39,697 nucleotides of DNA from the NCBI GenBank assembly GCA_003139615.1, contig PLJH01000051.1:20635-60331 (forward strand). Reading direction: 5' to 3'. Numbering within the stretch: position 1 is the stretch's first letter; each line of letters opens with the position of its first letter. The notes beneath the pieces were generated by a model, which did no database searches, had not been told where the DNA came from, and worked only from the letters and a program-made list of their open reading frames with translations. Made by a program: the position numbers and the translations under genes. Below, in pieces: positions 9,121-18,043 of this stretch. The stretch comes from Alphaproteobacteria bacterium. Its GTDB lineage: Bacteria > Pseudomonadota > Alphaproteobacteria > Micropepsales > Micropepsaceae.

Positions 9121-9897
9121 ATGCGTGAGATGCAGGAACTGGCGGCAGAAGTGCGCAGCGGCACGGGCAAAGGTCCGGCCTATCAGTCCCGCCAGAAGGG
9201 TCTCGTACCCGCCGTCATTTATGGCGGCGAGGCAGCGCCCGAAAATGTTGCCGTCGACCGGCACGCACTCGAGCGTCACACCGAGAGCGGCACTTTCCTC
9301 ACCACGCTGTTCAATCTCGATGTCGCCGGCAAGAAGACGCGCGTGATTCCCCGCCAGTTGCAGCTCGATCCCGTCAGCGACCGGCCCGTGCATGTGGACT
9401 TCATGCGCCTCGTGCAGGGTACGAAAATCAGGCTCGAAATTCCCGTGCGCTTCAAGGGCCAGGAATCCTCGCCCGGCCTGAAGCGCGGCGGCGTGCTCAA
9501 CATCGTGCGCCACACGGTCGAATTGCTCTGCCCGGTCGACAATATTCCGGAATTCATCGAGGGCGATCTGTCGGAGCTCGACATCCACGACTCGCTGCAC
9601 ATCGCGGCGTTCAACCTGCCCGAAGGCGTGGTCTCCACCATTCGCGAGCGCAACTTCACCATTGCCTCGATCGTGGCGCCGACGAGCGTCATCGAAGAGC
9701 AGAAGGCCGCTGCCGCAGCAGCCGCAGCCGCAGCCAACGCGCCGATCGTGGAAGAAGCGCCGGTGGCGACCGGACCGACCGGTGCTCCGGGCGCGGCAGG
9801 CGCCGCTCCGGCAGCAGGTGCCGCTCCGGCTGCCGGCGGTGCCAAGGGCGCTCCCACGGCAGGCGGTGCCAAGGGCGCTGCCGCGCCGAAGAAGTAA
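9121..9897 (+). CDS. rplY: 50S ribosomal protein L25/general stress protein Ctc
   Basis: L25 of the long Ctc/TL5 type binds 5S rRNA in the large subunit. The N-terminal 5S-binding domain (about 1-95) includes GPAYQSRQKGLVPAVIYGG and LQLDPVSDRPVHVDF. The C-terminal TL5 domain (about 98-190) includes PVRFKGQESSPGLKRGG and IEGDLSELDIHDSLHIA. The protein is 258 residues long, with an unusually long Ala/Gly/Pro tail from about 195 on that ends AAPKK. The ATG at 9121 is preceded by an AAGGA-like sequence. It heads the rplY-pth-ychF group, a standard alphaproteobacterial order. Identification is certain. Confidence 0.97.
   Translation: MREMQELAAEVRSGTGKGPAYQSRQKGLVPAVIYGGEAAPENVAVDRHALERHTESGTFLTTLFNLDVAGKKTRVIPRQLQLDPVSDRPVHVDFMRLVQGTKIRLEIPVRFKGQESSPGLKRGGVLNIVRHTVELLCPVDNIPEFIEGDLSELDIHDSLHIAAFNLPEGVVSTIRERNFTIASIVAPTSVIEEQKAAAAAAAAAANAPIVEEAPVATGPTGAPGAAGAAPAAGAAPAAGGAKGAPTAGGAKGAAAPKK
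9835..9879 (+). repeat. 18-bp direct repeats in the rplY tail
   Basis: GGCGGTGCCAAGGGCGCT occurs exactly at 9835-9852 and 9862-9879, a period of 27 bases (9 codons), so expansion or contraction would keep the reading frame. Just upstream, related GCCGCTCCGGC units repeat near 9801-9830. Together they encode the low-complexity Ala/Gly/Pro/Lys tail of L25. Confidence 0.85.
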
Positions 9898-9942
9898 CGC
9901 GTTTCCGCGCGCCGGCGCGGGACCGAGCCTCGCGGGACACCC

Positions 9943-10566
9943 ATGTCCGATACGCCTCTTCTGATCGCCGGGCTCGGCAATCCCGGCGTCGACTACGCGC
10001 GCAACCGTCACAACGCGGGATTCATGGCCGTCGATGTGATCGCGGATCGCTATCGCTTCGCGCCGTGGCGCACGCGGTTTCACGGGTTGATTGCGGAAGG
10101 CGCACTCGACGGACGCAAGACCTATTTGCTCAAGCCCATGACCTATATGAACGACAGCGGGCAATCGATCGGCCCGGCGTCGCGCTTCTTCAAGTTGCCG
10201 CTCTCCGCCATCGTCGTCATCCATGACGAGATCGATCTCGCCGCTGCGAAGCTCAAGGTGAAAACGGGAGGCGGCGACGCGGGCAACAATGGCCTGCGTT
10301 CGATCACGGCCACGCTCGGCCCCGATTACCGCCGCGTGCGGATAGGAGTGGGCCATCCCGGCGAAAAAGGCCGCGTGCACGGCCATGTGCTGTCGAACTT
10401 CTCGAAGGCCGATGAAGATTGGCTGGTGCCGATGCTGGACGCGATCGCCGAAGCGGCACCGCGCCTCGCCGCCGATGACGATCCCGGTTTCATGAATAAG
10501 GTTGCGTTGGTGCTCAATCCGCCGGTGAACAGGCCGCGACCCGAAACAAAGCCGAAGGAACAATAA
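9943..10566 (+). CDS. pth: Peptidyl-tRNA hydrolase
   Basis: Pth cleaves the ester bond of peptidyl-tRNAs released by stalled ribosomes and is essential in most bacteria. The 207-residue protein shows the catalytic asparagine and histidine near the N-terminus (GLGNPG with Asn13; NRHNAGF with His23). The KPMTYMNDSG substrate loop follows, then the catalytic aspartate in VIHDEIDL and GGGDAGNNGLRSI. The C-terminal tail is Pro/Arg/Lys-rich. It lies 45 bases after rplY. Its stop shares one base with the ATG of ychF (TAATG), an arrangement that usually gives translational coupling. Confidence 0.97.
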   Translation: MSDTPLLIAGLGNPGVDYARNRHNAGFMAVDVIADRYRFAPWRTRFHGLIAEGALDGRKTYLLKPMTYMNDSGQSIGPASRFFKLPLSAIVVIHDEIDLAAAKLKVKTGGGDAGNNGLRSITATLGPDYRRVRIGVGHPGEKGRVHGHVLSNFSKADEDWLVPMLDAIAEAAPRLAADDDPGFMNKVALVLNPPVNRPRPETKPKEQ

Positions 10567-11663
10567 TGGGATTCAAATGCGGCATTGTCGGATTGCCCAA
10601 TGTCGGCAAATCGACGCTTTTCAACGCGCTGACGCAGACGGCCGCGGCGCAAGCGGCCAATTATCCGTTCTGCACCATCGAACCCAATGTGGGCGACGTG
10701 GCCGTGCCCGATGCGCGGCTCGACAAGCTCGCGGCGATTGCGCATTCGGTGCAGATCGTGCCCACGCGCATCACTTTCGTGGACATTGCAGGTCTCGTGC
10801 GCGGCGCGTCGAAAGGCGAAGGGCTGGGTAACCAGTTTCTCGCCAATATCCGCGAAGTCGATGCCGTCGCCCATGTGCTGCGCTGCTTCGAGGACGACGA
10901 CATCACCCATGTCGAAGGGCGCATCGATCCCGTGGGCGACGCGGAAACCGTCGAAACCGAATTGATGCTGGCCGATCTCGAAAGCCTTGAACGCCGCGTA
11001 GTCCCCATCGAGAAGAAGGCCAAGGGCGGCGAGAAGGAAGCGAAGGAACAACTCGCGCTGATGATGAAGGCGCTCGTGCTCCTTCGCGAAGGCAAGCCTG
11101 CGCGCCGCGCGGAGCTGACGCCCGAAGAACGCGAACCCTACCGCCAACTCGGGTTGATGACGCAGAAGCCGGTGCTTTATGTGTGCAATGTCGACGAGGG
11201 ATCGGCAGCGAACGGCAACAAATACTCGGCGCAGGTGGAAGACATGGCGAAGCGCGAGGGCGCAGGCTGCGTCGCGATCTCCGCGCGCATCGAAGAGGAA
11301 GTGGCGCAACTGCCGTCGGCGGAACGCGAGGAATTTCTCGCGAGCATCGGCCTCGAAGAGCCGGGCCTTAACCGCCTGATCCGCGCGGGCTATGAGCTTC
11401 TCGGCCTCATCACATTTTTCACGGCGGGCCCGAAGGAAGCGCGCGCCTGGACCGTGGCGCGAAATTCCCGCGCACCGCAGGCCGCAGGAGCAATCCACAC
11501 CGATTTCGAAAAAGGCTTCATCCGCGCCGAAACCATCGCCTATGACGATTACGTCACGCTCAACGGCGAATCCGGCGCCCGCGACGCCGGTCGCATGCGC
11601 CTCGAAGGCAAGGAATACATCGTCGCCGACGGCGACGTGATGCATTTCAGGTTTAATGCGTGA
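10566..11663 (+). CDS. ychF: Redox-regulated ATPase/GTPase YchF (OLA1 family)
   Basis: YchF is an Obg-type P-loop protein that prefers ATP and binds ribosomes; it influences translation and oxidative stress responses. The G1 motif GLPNVGKST lies at residues 9-17. G3 is in the VDIAGLVRGASKGEGLGNQFL segment, and the specificity loop reads NVDEGSA rather than NKxD, as expected for YchF. The C-terminal TGS-like domain ends DGDVMHFRFNA. At 365 residues it is full length. It overlaps pth by one base and is followed by the MaoC pair. Confidence 0.97.
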   Translation: MGFKCGIVGLPNVGKSTLFNALTQTAAAQAANYPFCTIEPNVGDVAVPDARLDKLAAIAHSVQIVPTRITFVDIAGLVRGASKGEGLGNQFLANIREVDAVAHVLRCFEDDDITHVEGRIDPVGDAETVETELMLADLESLERRVVPIEKKAKGGEKEAKEQLALMMKALVLLREGKPARRAELTPEEREPYRQLGLMTQKPVLYVCNVDEGSAANGNKYSAQVEDMAKREGAGCVAISARIEEEVAQLPSAEREEFLASIGLEEPGLNRLIRAGYELLGLITFFTAGPKEARAWTVARNSRAPQAAGAIHTDFEKGFIRAETIAYDDYVTLNGESGARDAGRMRLEGKEYIVADGDVMHFRFNA

Positions 11664-11681
11664 GATCGGCGAGAGAACAAC

Positions 11682-12137
11682 GTGACCCTCCTTCACTTCG
11701 AAGATTTCCGCGCCGGGCAAGTCTACGATTGCGGCGCGCACGAAATCACCAAAGACGAGATCGTCGACTTCGCGCGCGCGTTCGATCCTCAGCCCCAGCA
11801 TCTCGACGAAGATGCGGGCCAACGCTCGCTGCTGGGCGGGCTTGCGGCATCCGGCTGGCAGGTGTGCGCTATCGGAATGCGTCTCTTCGCCGACGGGTTG
11901 ATCCTAAAATCCGCGAACAAAGGCGGCTCCCGCGTGCAGGAATGCCGCTGGATGAAGCCGGTGAAGCCGGGCGACAGGCTGCGCCTCGATGCGCATGTGG
12001 TGGAGACGAACATCTCCAGGAGCCGCCCCGATGTCGGCTTCGTGACCTTCGAGTGGCGGATCTACAATCAGGTAGAGCAGGTCGCCTCCGTGATCCTCAC
12101 GCCGATCCTGGGACGGCGCGAACCGGGCGGAGCGTGA
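11682..12137 (+). CDS. MaoC-family (R)-hydratase/dehydratase, first copy
   Basis: A 151-residue single hot-dog protein of the MaoC dehydratase family, which hydrates enoyl-CoA or related thioesters. The hydratase-2 dyad is visible in ARAFDPQPQHLDEDA (Asp and His), followed by GGLAASGWQV. The strand ECRWMKPVKPGDRL is also typical. The GTG at 11682 is preceded by GAGAGAAC. The next gene is a second MaoC protein beginning at this stop; the two are clearly related in sequence and may form a heterodimer or a pseudo-double-hot-dog unit. The substrate is unknown. The pair following ychF is a common alphaproteobacterial order. Confidence 0.9.
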   Translation: MTLLHFEDFRAGQVYDCGAHEITKDEIVDFARAFDPQPQHLDEDAGQRSLLGGLAASGWQVCAIGMRLFADGLILKSANKGGSRVQECRWMKPVKPGDRLRLDAHVVETNISRSRPDVGFVTFEWRIYNQVEQVASVILTPILGRREPGGA

Positions 12138-12142
12138 CGGCG

Positions 12143-12586
12143 ATGTGGTTCGAAGACATCGAGATCGGCGTGCGTCGCGAACTTGGCGCTTACACCTTCA
12201 CGCAGGAGGAGATCATCGCCTTCGCGCGCGCCTACGATCCGCAAGCGTTCCACATCGATCCCGAGGCCGCGAAACACTCGATGTTCGGCGGCCTGATCGC
12301 CTCTGGCTGGCATACGGCTTCGGTGTGGATGAAGCTGATGGTCGCCGCGCGTGACGGCGGCGGCGCAATGGGCTCTGGCGTTTCGCCGGGCTTCGATGAC
12401 ATGCGCTGGCTCAAACCCGTCCGCCCCGGCATGACACTCACCTATTCCACCGAAATCATCGAGAAAAGACCGCTCCGCTCGCGACCGGATTTCGGCCTGA
12501 TCAAGAGCCGCAACGAAGCGCGCGACGAGAGCGGCGAACTCGTGTTCAGCTTCATCGGGAAAGGATTCGTGGCGAGGAAGACGTGA
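12143..12586 (+). CDS. MaoC-family (R)-hydratase/dehydratase, second copy
   Basis: A 147-residue MaoC hot-dog protein aligned end to end with the preceding gene: both start with a FED(I/F) element, share the AR-A-(Y/F)-DPQ..H dyad region (here ARAYDPQAFHIDPEA) and GG-L-ASGW, then MRWLKPVRPGMTL. The ATG at 12143 has GCGGAG about 9 bases upstream. A GTG at 12134 would overlap the preceding stop by 4 bases and add three residues. Both copies keep the Asp/His dyad, so neither looks like an inactive partner. The native substrate cannot be inferred. Confidence 0.9.
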   Translation: MWFEDIEIGVRRELGAYTFTQEEIIAFARAYDPQAFHIDPEAAKHSMFGGLIASGWHTASVWMKLMVAARDGGGAMGSGVSPGFDDMRWLKPVRPGMTLTYSTEIIEKRPLRSRPDFGLIKSRNEARDESGELVFSFIGKGFVARKT

Positions 12587-12666
12587 TCTTTGCAGTAGCC
12601 GACGATGGCATTTTCGACTAGCCCCAGGCACATAGTTTTCGAGACGCGATCACCGCCGGTACCAAC

Positions 12667-13230
12667 ATGCCTCCCTGCACCCTCGAAAAACCCACCCTCG
12701 TACACCTCCCCTCCTACAAATCCGCGCTGGAGCGTGGCTGGGGGCCGGATAATTTGCGGGAGGCGGAGGCGGCGCGCGAGCATCTGGCGAAGATTGCGGC
12801 GGACCCTGCGCTGTTTGTCGCGCTTCATGACGATTCACACTCACTCGCGGGACCTGTGATTTTGCCGGACGGGTCGCACGTCCCGCGCCTGCCGAGCATC
12901 ACGCGCTGGATCTGGGACGGCGAGTTCTGCGGCAGCATCAATTTACGCTGGCAAGAGGGAACCTCAGCATTGCCATCTTACGTTCTGGGTCACATCGGAT
13001 TCTCCGTCGTGCCGTGGAAGCGCAGATTTGGCTATGCCACACGCGCACTCGCACTGCTCTTGCCGGAGGCGCGAGCGCAGGGGCTCGACTATGTCGAACT
13101 CACCACCGCGCCCGGCAACATCGCGTCGCAAAAGGTAATCCTCGCCAATGGCGGGACGTTGATCGAACGCTTCCGGAAAGACGCGGCCTATGGCGGCGAC
13201 GAGGGATTGCGATTTCGTATTGTGTTTTGA
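12667..13230 (+). CDS. GNAT-family N-acetyltransferase
   Basis: The protein is 187 residues long. The acetyl-CoA fold is in the C-terminal half: a strand LGHIGFSVVPWKRRFGYA carries the motif A turn, followed by LALLLPEARAQGLDYVELTT and then the NIASQKVILANGG helix that closes many GNAT folds. It ends in an FRIVF strand. The N-terminal 80 residues, with PTLVHLPSYKSALERGWGPD, match a recognised subgroup of poorly characterised GNATs. Neighbours give no substrate clue, and the 80 bases upstream show no clear promoter. The family is sure; the acceptor is unknown. Confidence 0.85.
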   Translation: MPPCTLEKPTLVHLPSYKSALERGWGPDNLREAEAAREHLAKIAADPALFVALHDDSHSLAGPVILPDGSHVPRLPSITRWIWDGEFCGSINLRWQEGTSALPSYVLGHIGFSVVPWKRRFGYATRALALLLPEARAQGLDYVELTTAPGNIASQKVILANGGTLIERFRKDAAYGGDEGLRFRIVF

Positions 13231-13336
13231 AGGCGTTAGCAGCTTCTCGCGGCGCGGAGCCCCGGCGAGGTCGCGCGCAAAACGCGAAATCCATCCCCAG
13301 GAAAATCTTCCAGACTGCCTCTTTCGCGACAGACCC

Positions 13337-13921
13337 ATGACAGCGACTCCACATAAGGTGCCGCCCCATTACGAGGTGGGGATGATACGTCTTTTCGAAG
13401 AACGGCTTTACCGGCGGGCCTATGCGCGCGCGCAAGGTCCGCGCGCGGCGCTCCAACTCTCGCAAATCGATTCGCAATTGCGTCGCCTCGGCGCGCGGGG
13501 CGGCGCGGACACCAGCGGCTTTTACAGGGACCCGTATTTCAATGCCTATGTTCTGGGGGTTTTGGAATCCGTCACGAAATTCTACGAAACCGAAACGCGG
13601 CGGCGCATCGGCGTCTCGCTCCATGAAGATTTCTTCGTGGGCTATCTTTGCAAACGTTTTGCGGTCTCTCGCGACGAGGCGCGGCAACGTTTTGTCGGCG
13701 TCATCGAGTCTCTTGAAAAGAACGGAACCTCGTCAGGCTACGCGGATGGCTGTGCAGATGGCCAGGCGCTGCGCCAGGGCGGACCGGCGCAGACGCGATT
13801 GCTCTGGCATATGGCGGGCCGGAATGCGCCGCCTCGTACGCCGCAAGCAGCGCCCCGGCGAGACGCGGTGGCACCGGAAACTCGGGCGCCGTTCCTGGTG
13901 ACGACCCGCCAGGCCGTCTGA
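13337..13921 (+). CDS. Conserved-looking hypothetical protein, function unknown
   Basis: I do not recognise this 194-residue protein. The frame is open from 13190, but the ATG at 13337 lies after the GNAT stop and is the most reasonable start; a second ATG at 13382 would begin MIRLFEERLY. The first 130 residues look globular and helical, with many Arg, Tyr and Phe (RLYRRAYARAQGPRAALQ; FYETETRRRIG; DFFVGYLCKRFAVSRDEARQ). After about residue 135 the sequence turns Gly/Ala/Pro/Arg-rich and is probably disordered. There are no membrane segments or signal peptide. Codon use is like the neighbours. It could be a lineage-specific cytosolic protein. Confidence 0.6.
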   Translation: MTATPHKVPPHYEVGMIRLFEERLYRRAYARAQGPRAALQLSQIDSQLRRLGARGGADTSGFYRDPYFNAYVLGVLESVTKFYETETRRRIGVSLHEDFFVGYLCKRFAVSRDEARQRFVGVIESLEKNGTSSGYADGCADGQALRQGGPAQTRLLWHMAGRNAPPRTPQAAPRRDAVAPETRAPFLVTTRQAV

Positions 13922-14003
13922 CTTCGTATTCCCAATCCAAAAAGGAATCGCACGCAGCGCCGCGATGCGCTGTAATGCGCCCGGAGCATTATGGGAGAGA
14001 ACG

Positions 14004-14684
14004 ATGGCCACTCGCGGCAAGATGATCGACATGAAAATGAGCGACGGGAAGACGATCGGCGTCTACCAGGTCGAACCCAAAGGCGCGCGGCGCGGCGGGC
14101 TGGTGCTGATCCAGGAAATCTTCGGCGTCACGGATCACATCAAAGAAACGTCGGACTCCTATGCCGACGAGGGTTACGAGGTTCTTGCGCCCGCGCTGTA
14201 CGATCGCGAGGCGCCCGGTTTTCAGGCGAGCTACACGCCGGAAGATATCCAGCGCGCGATCCAGATTGCGCGGCAGGAACATCCGCTCGATCTTTCCATC
14301 GCCGACACGCAGACGACCATCAATGCGCTGACGCCCAAGGGCAAAGTGTTCATCACCGGCTATTGCTATGGCGGCTCGATCTCCTGGCTCGCGGCGTGCC
14401 GCCTGTCAGGGTTGAGCGCGGCCTCGGGCTATTACGGCAGCCTCGTTCCGCAATTCGCGCATGAAAATCCCAAATGCCCGACCATCCTGCATTTCGGCGA
14501 GCACGATCACGGCATTCCGCTGGAAGGCGTGGAGAAAGTGAAGGCCGCGCATCCGGACGTGAAGGTCTATGTCTACGACGCGGGCCACGGCTTCAATTCG
14601 GACCGCCGCGCCGATTACAACCCGGAAGCGGCCAAACTCGCAAAGCAGCGCACGCTCGACCTGTTTCGCGCGAATGGGGGATAG
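14004..14684 (+). CDS. Dienelactone hydrolase family protein
   Basis: A 226-residue alpha/beta hydrolase of the dienelactone hydrolase type. The nucleophile is the cysteine in ITGYCYGGS (GxCxGG, diagnostic of the family). The acid is probably Asp in FGEHDHGIP, and the histidine lies in DAGHGFNSD. QEIFGVTDHIKETSDSYADEG near the N-terminus is also typical. The ATG at 14004 has GGGAGAGAA upstream. Classical family members open dienelactone in chlorocatechol degradation, but most chromosomal copies without a catabolic cluster, like this one, have unknown substrates. It ends 30 bases before a palindromic repeat and converges on the aldolase/SDR gene. Confidence 0.9.
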   Translation: MATRGKMIDMKMSDGKTIGVYQVEPKGARRGGLVLIQEIFGVTDHIKETSDSYADEGYEVLAPALYDREAPGFQASYTPEDIQRAIQIARQEHPLDLSIADTQTTINALTPKGKVFITGYCYGGSISWLAACRLSGLSAASGYYGSLVPQFAHENPKCPTILHFGEHDHGIPLEGVEKVKAAHPDVKVYVYDAGHGFNSDRRADYNPEAAKLAKQRTLDLFRANGG

Positions 14685-14713
14685 GCGGGATTCGCAGCAA
14701 GCGCGTAAGCTTC

Positions 14714-14862
14714 CCACCTGCCCCTTGAGGGCGGGTCGAAAAATTCGAAGCGTAGCGAAGAATTTTTCGGGGCGGGGTATTATTGATGCAGCACCCCGCC
14801 CCGAAATTCTCTTTTCGCTGTCGCTCAAAGATAATTTCGACCCACCCTCAAGTGGTAGGTGG
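14714..14862. repeat. Palindromic repeat element, copy 1
   Basis: A 149-bp element with nested inverted repeats. The outer arms (14714-14741 and 14835-14862) match at 25 of 28 positions. The inner 14-bp stem, TTTCGGGGCGGGGT at 14765-14778 with its complement at 14793-14806, is perfect and encloses a 14-base loop. It fills the gap between the converging dlh and aldolase/SDR genes and ends two bases before the latter's stop codon, so it could serve as a bidirectional transcript-end hairpin. A second copy lies at 18044-18190. Compared with that copy it has a 10-base insertion (CGTAGCGAAG, 14751-14760). Confidence 0.9.
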
Positions 14863-14864
14863 AT

Positions 14865-16916
14865 TCAGCGCAGGCTCGCCTCAATATTCCCGCCGTCGAC
14901 CGTGACGATGGCGGCCGTCGTTTTCGTCGCCGTCGCGAGATAGACGAACGCGTCGGCGACATCCTGGGCCGTCACTTCGCGACCGAGAAGGTTGGAGCTC
15001 ATGTAATCGATTTCCGAAAGCCCGCGCGCCTTGGAGCGCGATGCGACCATGTCGTCGGTGAGAAGACCGGTTCGGATGCGATCGGCGTTGACTGCATTGG
15101 CGCGGATGCCTTCCTTGCCGTGATCGAGCGCATATTGCTTCATCAGGAAGAGCGTCGAGGCTTTCGGCAAGCCGTAGGGTCCGAAATCCTTGCCCGGATT
15201 GACGGCCTGCTTCGACACGTTGAACAACAGGCAGCCCCCCGTGCCCTGCGCGGACATGATGCGCACGGCATGCTGCGCGACCGTGTGATGCGCGAAAAAA
15301 TTGAGCTCGAAGGACTGGCGCAGGATTTCGTCTTCCACGGCGCCGATCTTGCCCTGCCAGGCTGCACCGGCGTTCGAGACGACGATATCGACGCCGCCCA
15401 ACTGCTTGGCGATTTCGTCGAATGCCGCGCGCACGCTTTCCGGCTTCGTCACATCGCAGCCGATGGCGATGGCCGTCTTGCCGATCTCGCGCGCAACCTG
15501 CGCGGCTGATGCGCGGTCGCGATCCAGCACGGCCACTTCCGCGCCGGCCTTCGCCAGCGCCTTCGCGGTCGCGGCGCCGATGCCGGAGCCGCCACCGGTC
15601 ACGACTGCGATCTGACGCGCGAGAGGTTTCTCGGCCGCCTTGCCCAATTTTGCCTGCTCGAGCGACCAGTATTCCACTTCGAACATGTCGGCTTCCGAAA
15701 TGCAGCGATAGGTGCCGGTCGCTTCCGCATCCGTGATCACTTCGACGGTGTTTTCGGCGATGTCGGCTGCAATGGCGGCATCTTTCGCGGACGCGCCAAG
15801 CCCGAACAAGCCCTTGCCGGGCACGAGAATGACGCGCGGGTAAGGATCCAACTCCGTCTTCTTCGGCGCGCTGTTCGCGTTGTTGCGGTCGAAATAATCG
15901 TGATAGCGCGCGACGAAGGTTTCCACCGCCGCCTGCACATCCTTTTTCCATTCGTCGAGCTTGTCGGCTTCCGGCGCCGGCACGACGAGCGGCCAGTTCT
16001 TGGTACGGATGGTGTGGTCCGGCGTGACGACGCCCACTTGCGAGTAGCGCGCGAGATCGGCGCCGGCCACATAGGCATGCACGGCCGGCGTGTTGCGGAA
16101 ATCGAGGATCTGACGCTTGAACGATCCGTCGCCTTGCGGAATCGCAACCGCACCACGCAGGATCGGTGCGATGTCGGCCGTACGCGCAAGATTCTCGGGC
16201 AGCTTGCCGACCGCAAAACTCTTGCGTCCGCGCGCGAGCCGCTCTTCGGCCATGGTCACCAGCGCGATCATTTTCTCATAGGCATCCTGCGCCGTCTCGG
16301 CGAACGAAAAAATGCCGTGCTGCAGCAGCACGAGGCCTTCGACTTTCGGGTGGCGCGCGAATACCTGCGCCACGCTCTTCGCCAGCGCAAAACCCGGAAT
16401 CGTGTAAGGCACATAGGCCACGCGATCGCCATAGATGTCGCGCGCGATCGCTTCGCCGTCCGGCTGATCGGTGATCGCGAGTACTGCAGTCGAGTGCGTG
16501 TGATCGATGAATTTGTGCGGCAGGAATGCGTGCAGCAGCGTTTCCACCGACGGATTGGGCGCGTTCGGATCGAGCAGATTGATGCGCTGGAAATTGACCA
16601 TGTCCTCATCGGACAATTTGTCGAGCGCGAGAAGGCGGCGGAGCGGCGCGAGGCGCACCGCCGGCAGGCCCGCGGGCTCGATTGCGCCCATATCCCAGCC
16701 GGAACCCTTGATGCAGATCACTTCGACGGTATCGCCCAGAAAATCCTTCACATGCGTTTTGACGGAGGTGTTGCCCCCCCCGTGCAGCACCAGCCGCGGA
16801 TCGCCGCCGAGCAGCCGCGTCGTGTAGACCCGGAGCGCCAGATCCTCGTTCACACCTTTCGGCTCATAGCGCGTGACGAACTCGCGTGCTTCGGCGTCCG
16901 ACCAACGGCTTTTCAT
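14865..16916 (-). CDS. Bifunctional class II aldolase / short-chain dehydrogenase (RhaEW-like fusion), candidate methylthioribulose-1-phosphate aldolase
   Basis: A 683-residue fusion. Residues 1-420 form a class II aldolase: HGGGNTS at 45-51, zinc-ligand histidines 139 and 141 in DHTHS and 200 in LLQHG, and PDHTIRTK near 300. Residues 432-683 form an [11 protein letters not shown] at 440-447, SNAG at 514-517, Ser568, and YGLPK with Tyr581 and Lys585. Such fusions are usually annotated as rhamnulose-1-phosphate aldolase/lactaldehyde dehydrogenase. No rhamnose gene is present here. Its ATG overlaps the mtnA stop by 4 bases, downstream of mtnP and apt, which points to cleavage of 5-methylthioribulose 1-phosphate (or 5-deoxyribulose 1-phosphate) to DHAP plus an aldehyde that the SDR half would oxidise or reduce. 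Domains are certain; the substrate is inferred. Confidence 0.9.
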   Translation of the reverse strand: MKSRWSDAEAREFVTRYEPKGVNEDLALRVYTTRLLGGDPRLVLHGGGNTSVKTHVKDFLGDTVEVICIKGSGWDMGAIEPAGLPAVRLAPLRRLLALDKLSDEDMVNFQRINLLDPNAPNPSVETLLHAFLPHKFIDHTHSTAVLAITDQPDGEAIARDIYGDRVAYVPYTIPGFALAKSVAQVFARHPKVEGLVLLQHGIFSFAETAQDAYEKMIALVTMAEERLARGRKSFAVGKLPENLARTADIAPILRGAVAIPQGDGSFKRQILDFRNTPAVHAYVAGADLARYSQVGVVTPDHTIRTKNWPLVVPAPEADKLDEWKKDVQAAVETFVARYHDYFDRNNANSAPKKTELDPYPRVILVPGKGLFGLGASAKDAAIAADIAENTVEVITDAEATGTYRCISEADMFEVEYWSLEQAKLGKAAEKPLARQIAVVTGGGSGIGAATAKALAKAGAEVAVLDRDRASAAQVAREIGKTAIAIGCDVTKPESVRAAFDEIAKQLGGVDIVVSNAGAAWQGKIGAVEDEILRQSFELNFFAHHTVAQHAVRIMSAQGTGGCLLFNVSKQAVNPGKDFGPYGLPKASTLFLMKQYALDHGKEGIRANAVNADRIRTGLLTDDMVASRSKARGLSEIDYMSSNLLGREVTAQDVADAFVYLATATKTTAAIVTVDGGNIEASLR

Positions 16917-18016
16917 GTCTCGTCCTGCACTTTGCGGCGTTCGGGAAAGAGGGACAAAAGCCCCTCTCGCGTCGCGGCGCAAGGCCCTCTTTCGGTGATG
17001 AAACCGGTGACAAGGCGGGCCGGTGTCACGTCGAAGCCGGGATTGGCCGCGGGGCTGCCGGGAGCCGCAATTTCCACAGTCGCAATCCCGCCGCCGGGCA
17101 ATCTTCCGGTCATTTTGAGAAGCTCGTCGGAGGAGCGTTCCTCGATCGGGATTTCGCGACCCTCCGCAAGCGTCCAGTCGATGGTCGACGACGGCAACGC
17201 GACATAGAACGGCACGCCATTGTCCTTCGCCGCGAGCGCCTTCAGATAAGTTCCGATCTTGTTGGCGACGTCGCCGTTCGCCGTGACGCGGTCCGTGCCC
17301 ACGATGCAAAGATCGACTTCGCCCGCCTGCATATAATGCCCGCCCGCGTTGTCGGCGATGATGGTGTGCTTCACGCCATGGCCGCCCAGCTCGAAGGCCG
17401 TGAGCGATGCGCCCTGATTGCGCGGACGGGTCTCGTCGACCCACACATGAAGCGGGATGCCTGCGTCATGCGCCATATAAATCGGCGCAAGCGCAGTGCC
17501 CCAATCCACGCAAGCGAGCCAGCCCGCATTGCAATGGGTGAGGATGTTGAGTTTCTTGCCCGCCTTCTTGCTCGCCGCTTCCCGCAGGATCGCGAGCCCG
17601 TGCTCGCCGATGCGGCGGCAGGTCTCGACGTCTTCGTCGCAAATGGCGGCGGCTTCCGCCCAAGCGAGTTTCGCACGTTCCCCGCGCGCCCGATTGCGCA
17701 GGGCATCGCGCATGCGCGCGAGAGCCCAGCGCAGATTGACGGCCGTCGGGCGCGTTTCGAGAAGCATGTCATGCGCGCGATCGAGCACCGCATCCGACGC
17801 ATCTTGGCGCATTGCGAGCGCGACGCCATAAGCAGCCGTCGCCCCGATCAGCGGCGCGCCGCGCACGATCATCGCCTTGATCGCGTACGCGGCATCGGCT
17901 GCCGATTTCAATCGCAACGTCGCGAACGCATGCGGCAGCTTCGTCTGGTCGATGATCTCGACCGTGCCGTCGTCATGCGGCCAGATCGTGCGGTAGGGCT
18001 TGCCTGCGATTTTCAT
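16913..18016 (-). CDS. mtnA: S-methyl-5-thioribose-1-phosphate isomerase
   Basis: MtnA isomerises 5-methylthioribose 1-phosphate to 5-methylthioribulose 1-phosphate in methionine salvage and related shunts. The 367-residue protein has the eIF2B-related fold and both catalytic residues: the cysteine in [18 protein letters not shown] and the aspartate in [35 protein letters not shown] near residue 50 is diagnostic. The start ATG at 18016 lies 28 bases from palindromic element copy 2, with only a weak ribosome-binding sequence. The stop overlaps the aldolase/SDR start (ATGA), so isomerase and aldolase are made together. Confidence 0.96.
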   Translation of the reverse strand: MKIAGKPYRTIWPHDDGTVEIIDQTKLPHAFATLRLKSAADAAYAIKAMIVRGAPLIGATAAYGVALAMRQDASDAVLDRAHDMLLETRPTAVNLRWALARMRDALRNRARGERAKLAWAEAAAICDEDVETCRRIGEHGLAILREAASKKAGKKLNILTHCNAGWLACVDWGTALAPIYMAHDAGIPLHVWVDETRPRNQGASLTAFELGGHGVKHTIIADNAGGHYMQAGEVDLCIVGTDRVTANGDVANKIGTYLKALAAKDNGVPFYVALPSSTIDWTLAEGREIPIEERSSDELLKMTGRLPGGGIATVEIAAPGSPAANPGFDVTPARLVTGFITERGPCAATREGLLSLFPERRKVQDET

Positions 18017-18043
18017 CGAAACATCTCAGTGCTTGCATTTTGT

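Noticed and set aside
9106-11822. Two long minus-strand frames (485 and 498 codons)
   Set aside because: They lie opposite rplY, pth and ychF, which are certain, and their translations are low-information shadows.
16774-16781. Run of eight C in the aldolase/SDR gene as a phase-variation tract
   Set aside because: It encodes the conserved Gly-Gly-Gly of the aldolase motif and the gene is in frame; other 7-C runs in the window are likewise in ordinary codons.
14865-16916. Straight annotation of the fusion gene as rhamnose catabolism (rhaD)
   Set aside because: Domains fit RhaEW-like enzymes, but no rhamnose isomerase, kinase, mutarotase or transporter is present, whereas mtnA overlaps it; the symbol was therefore left empty.
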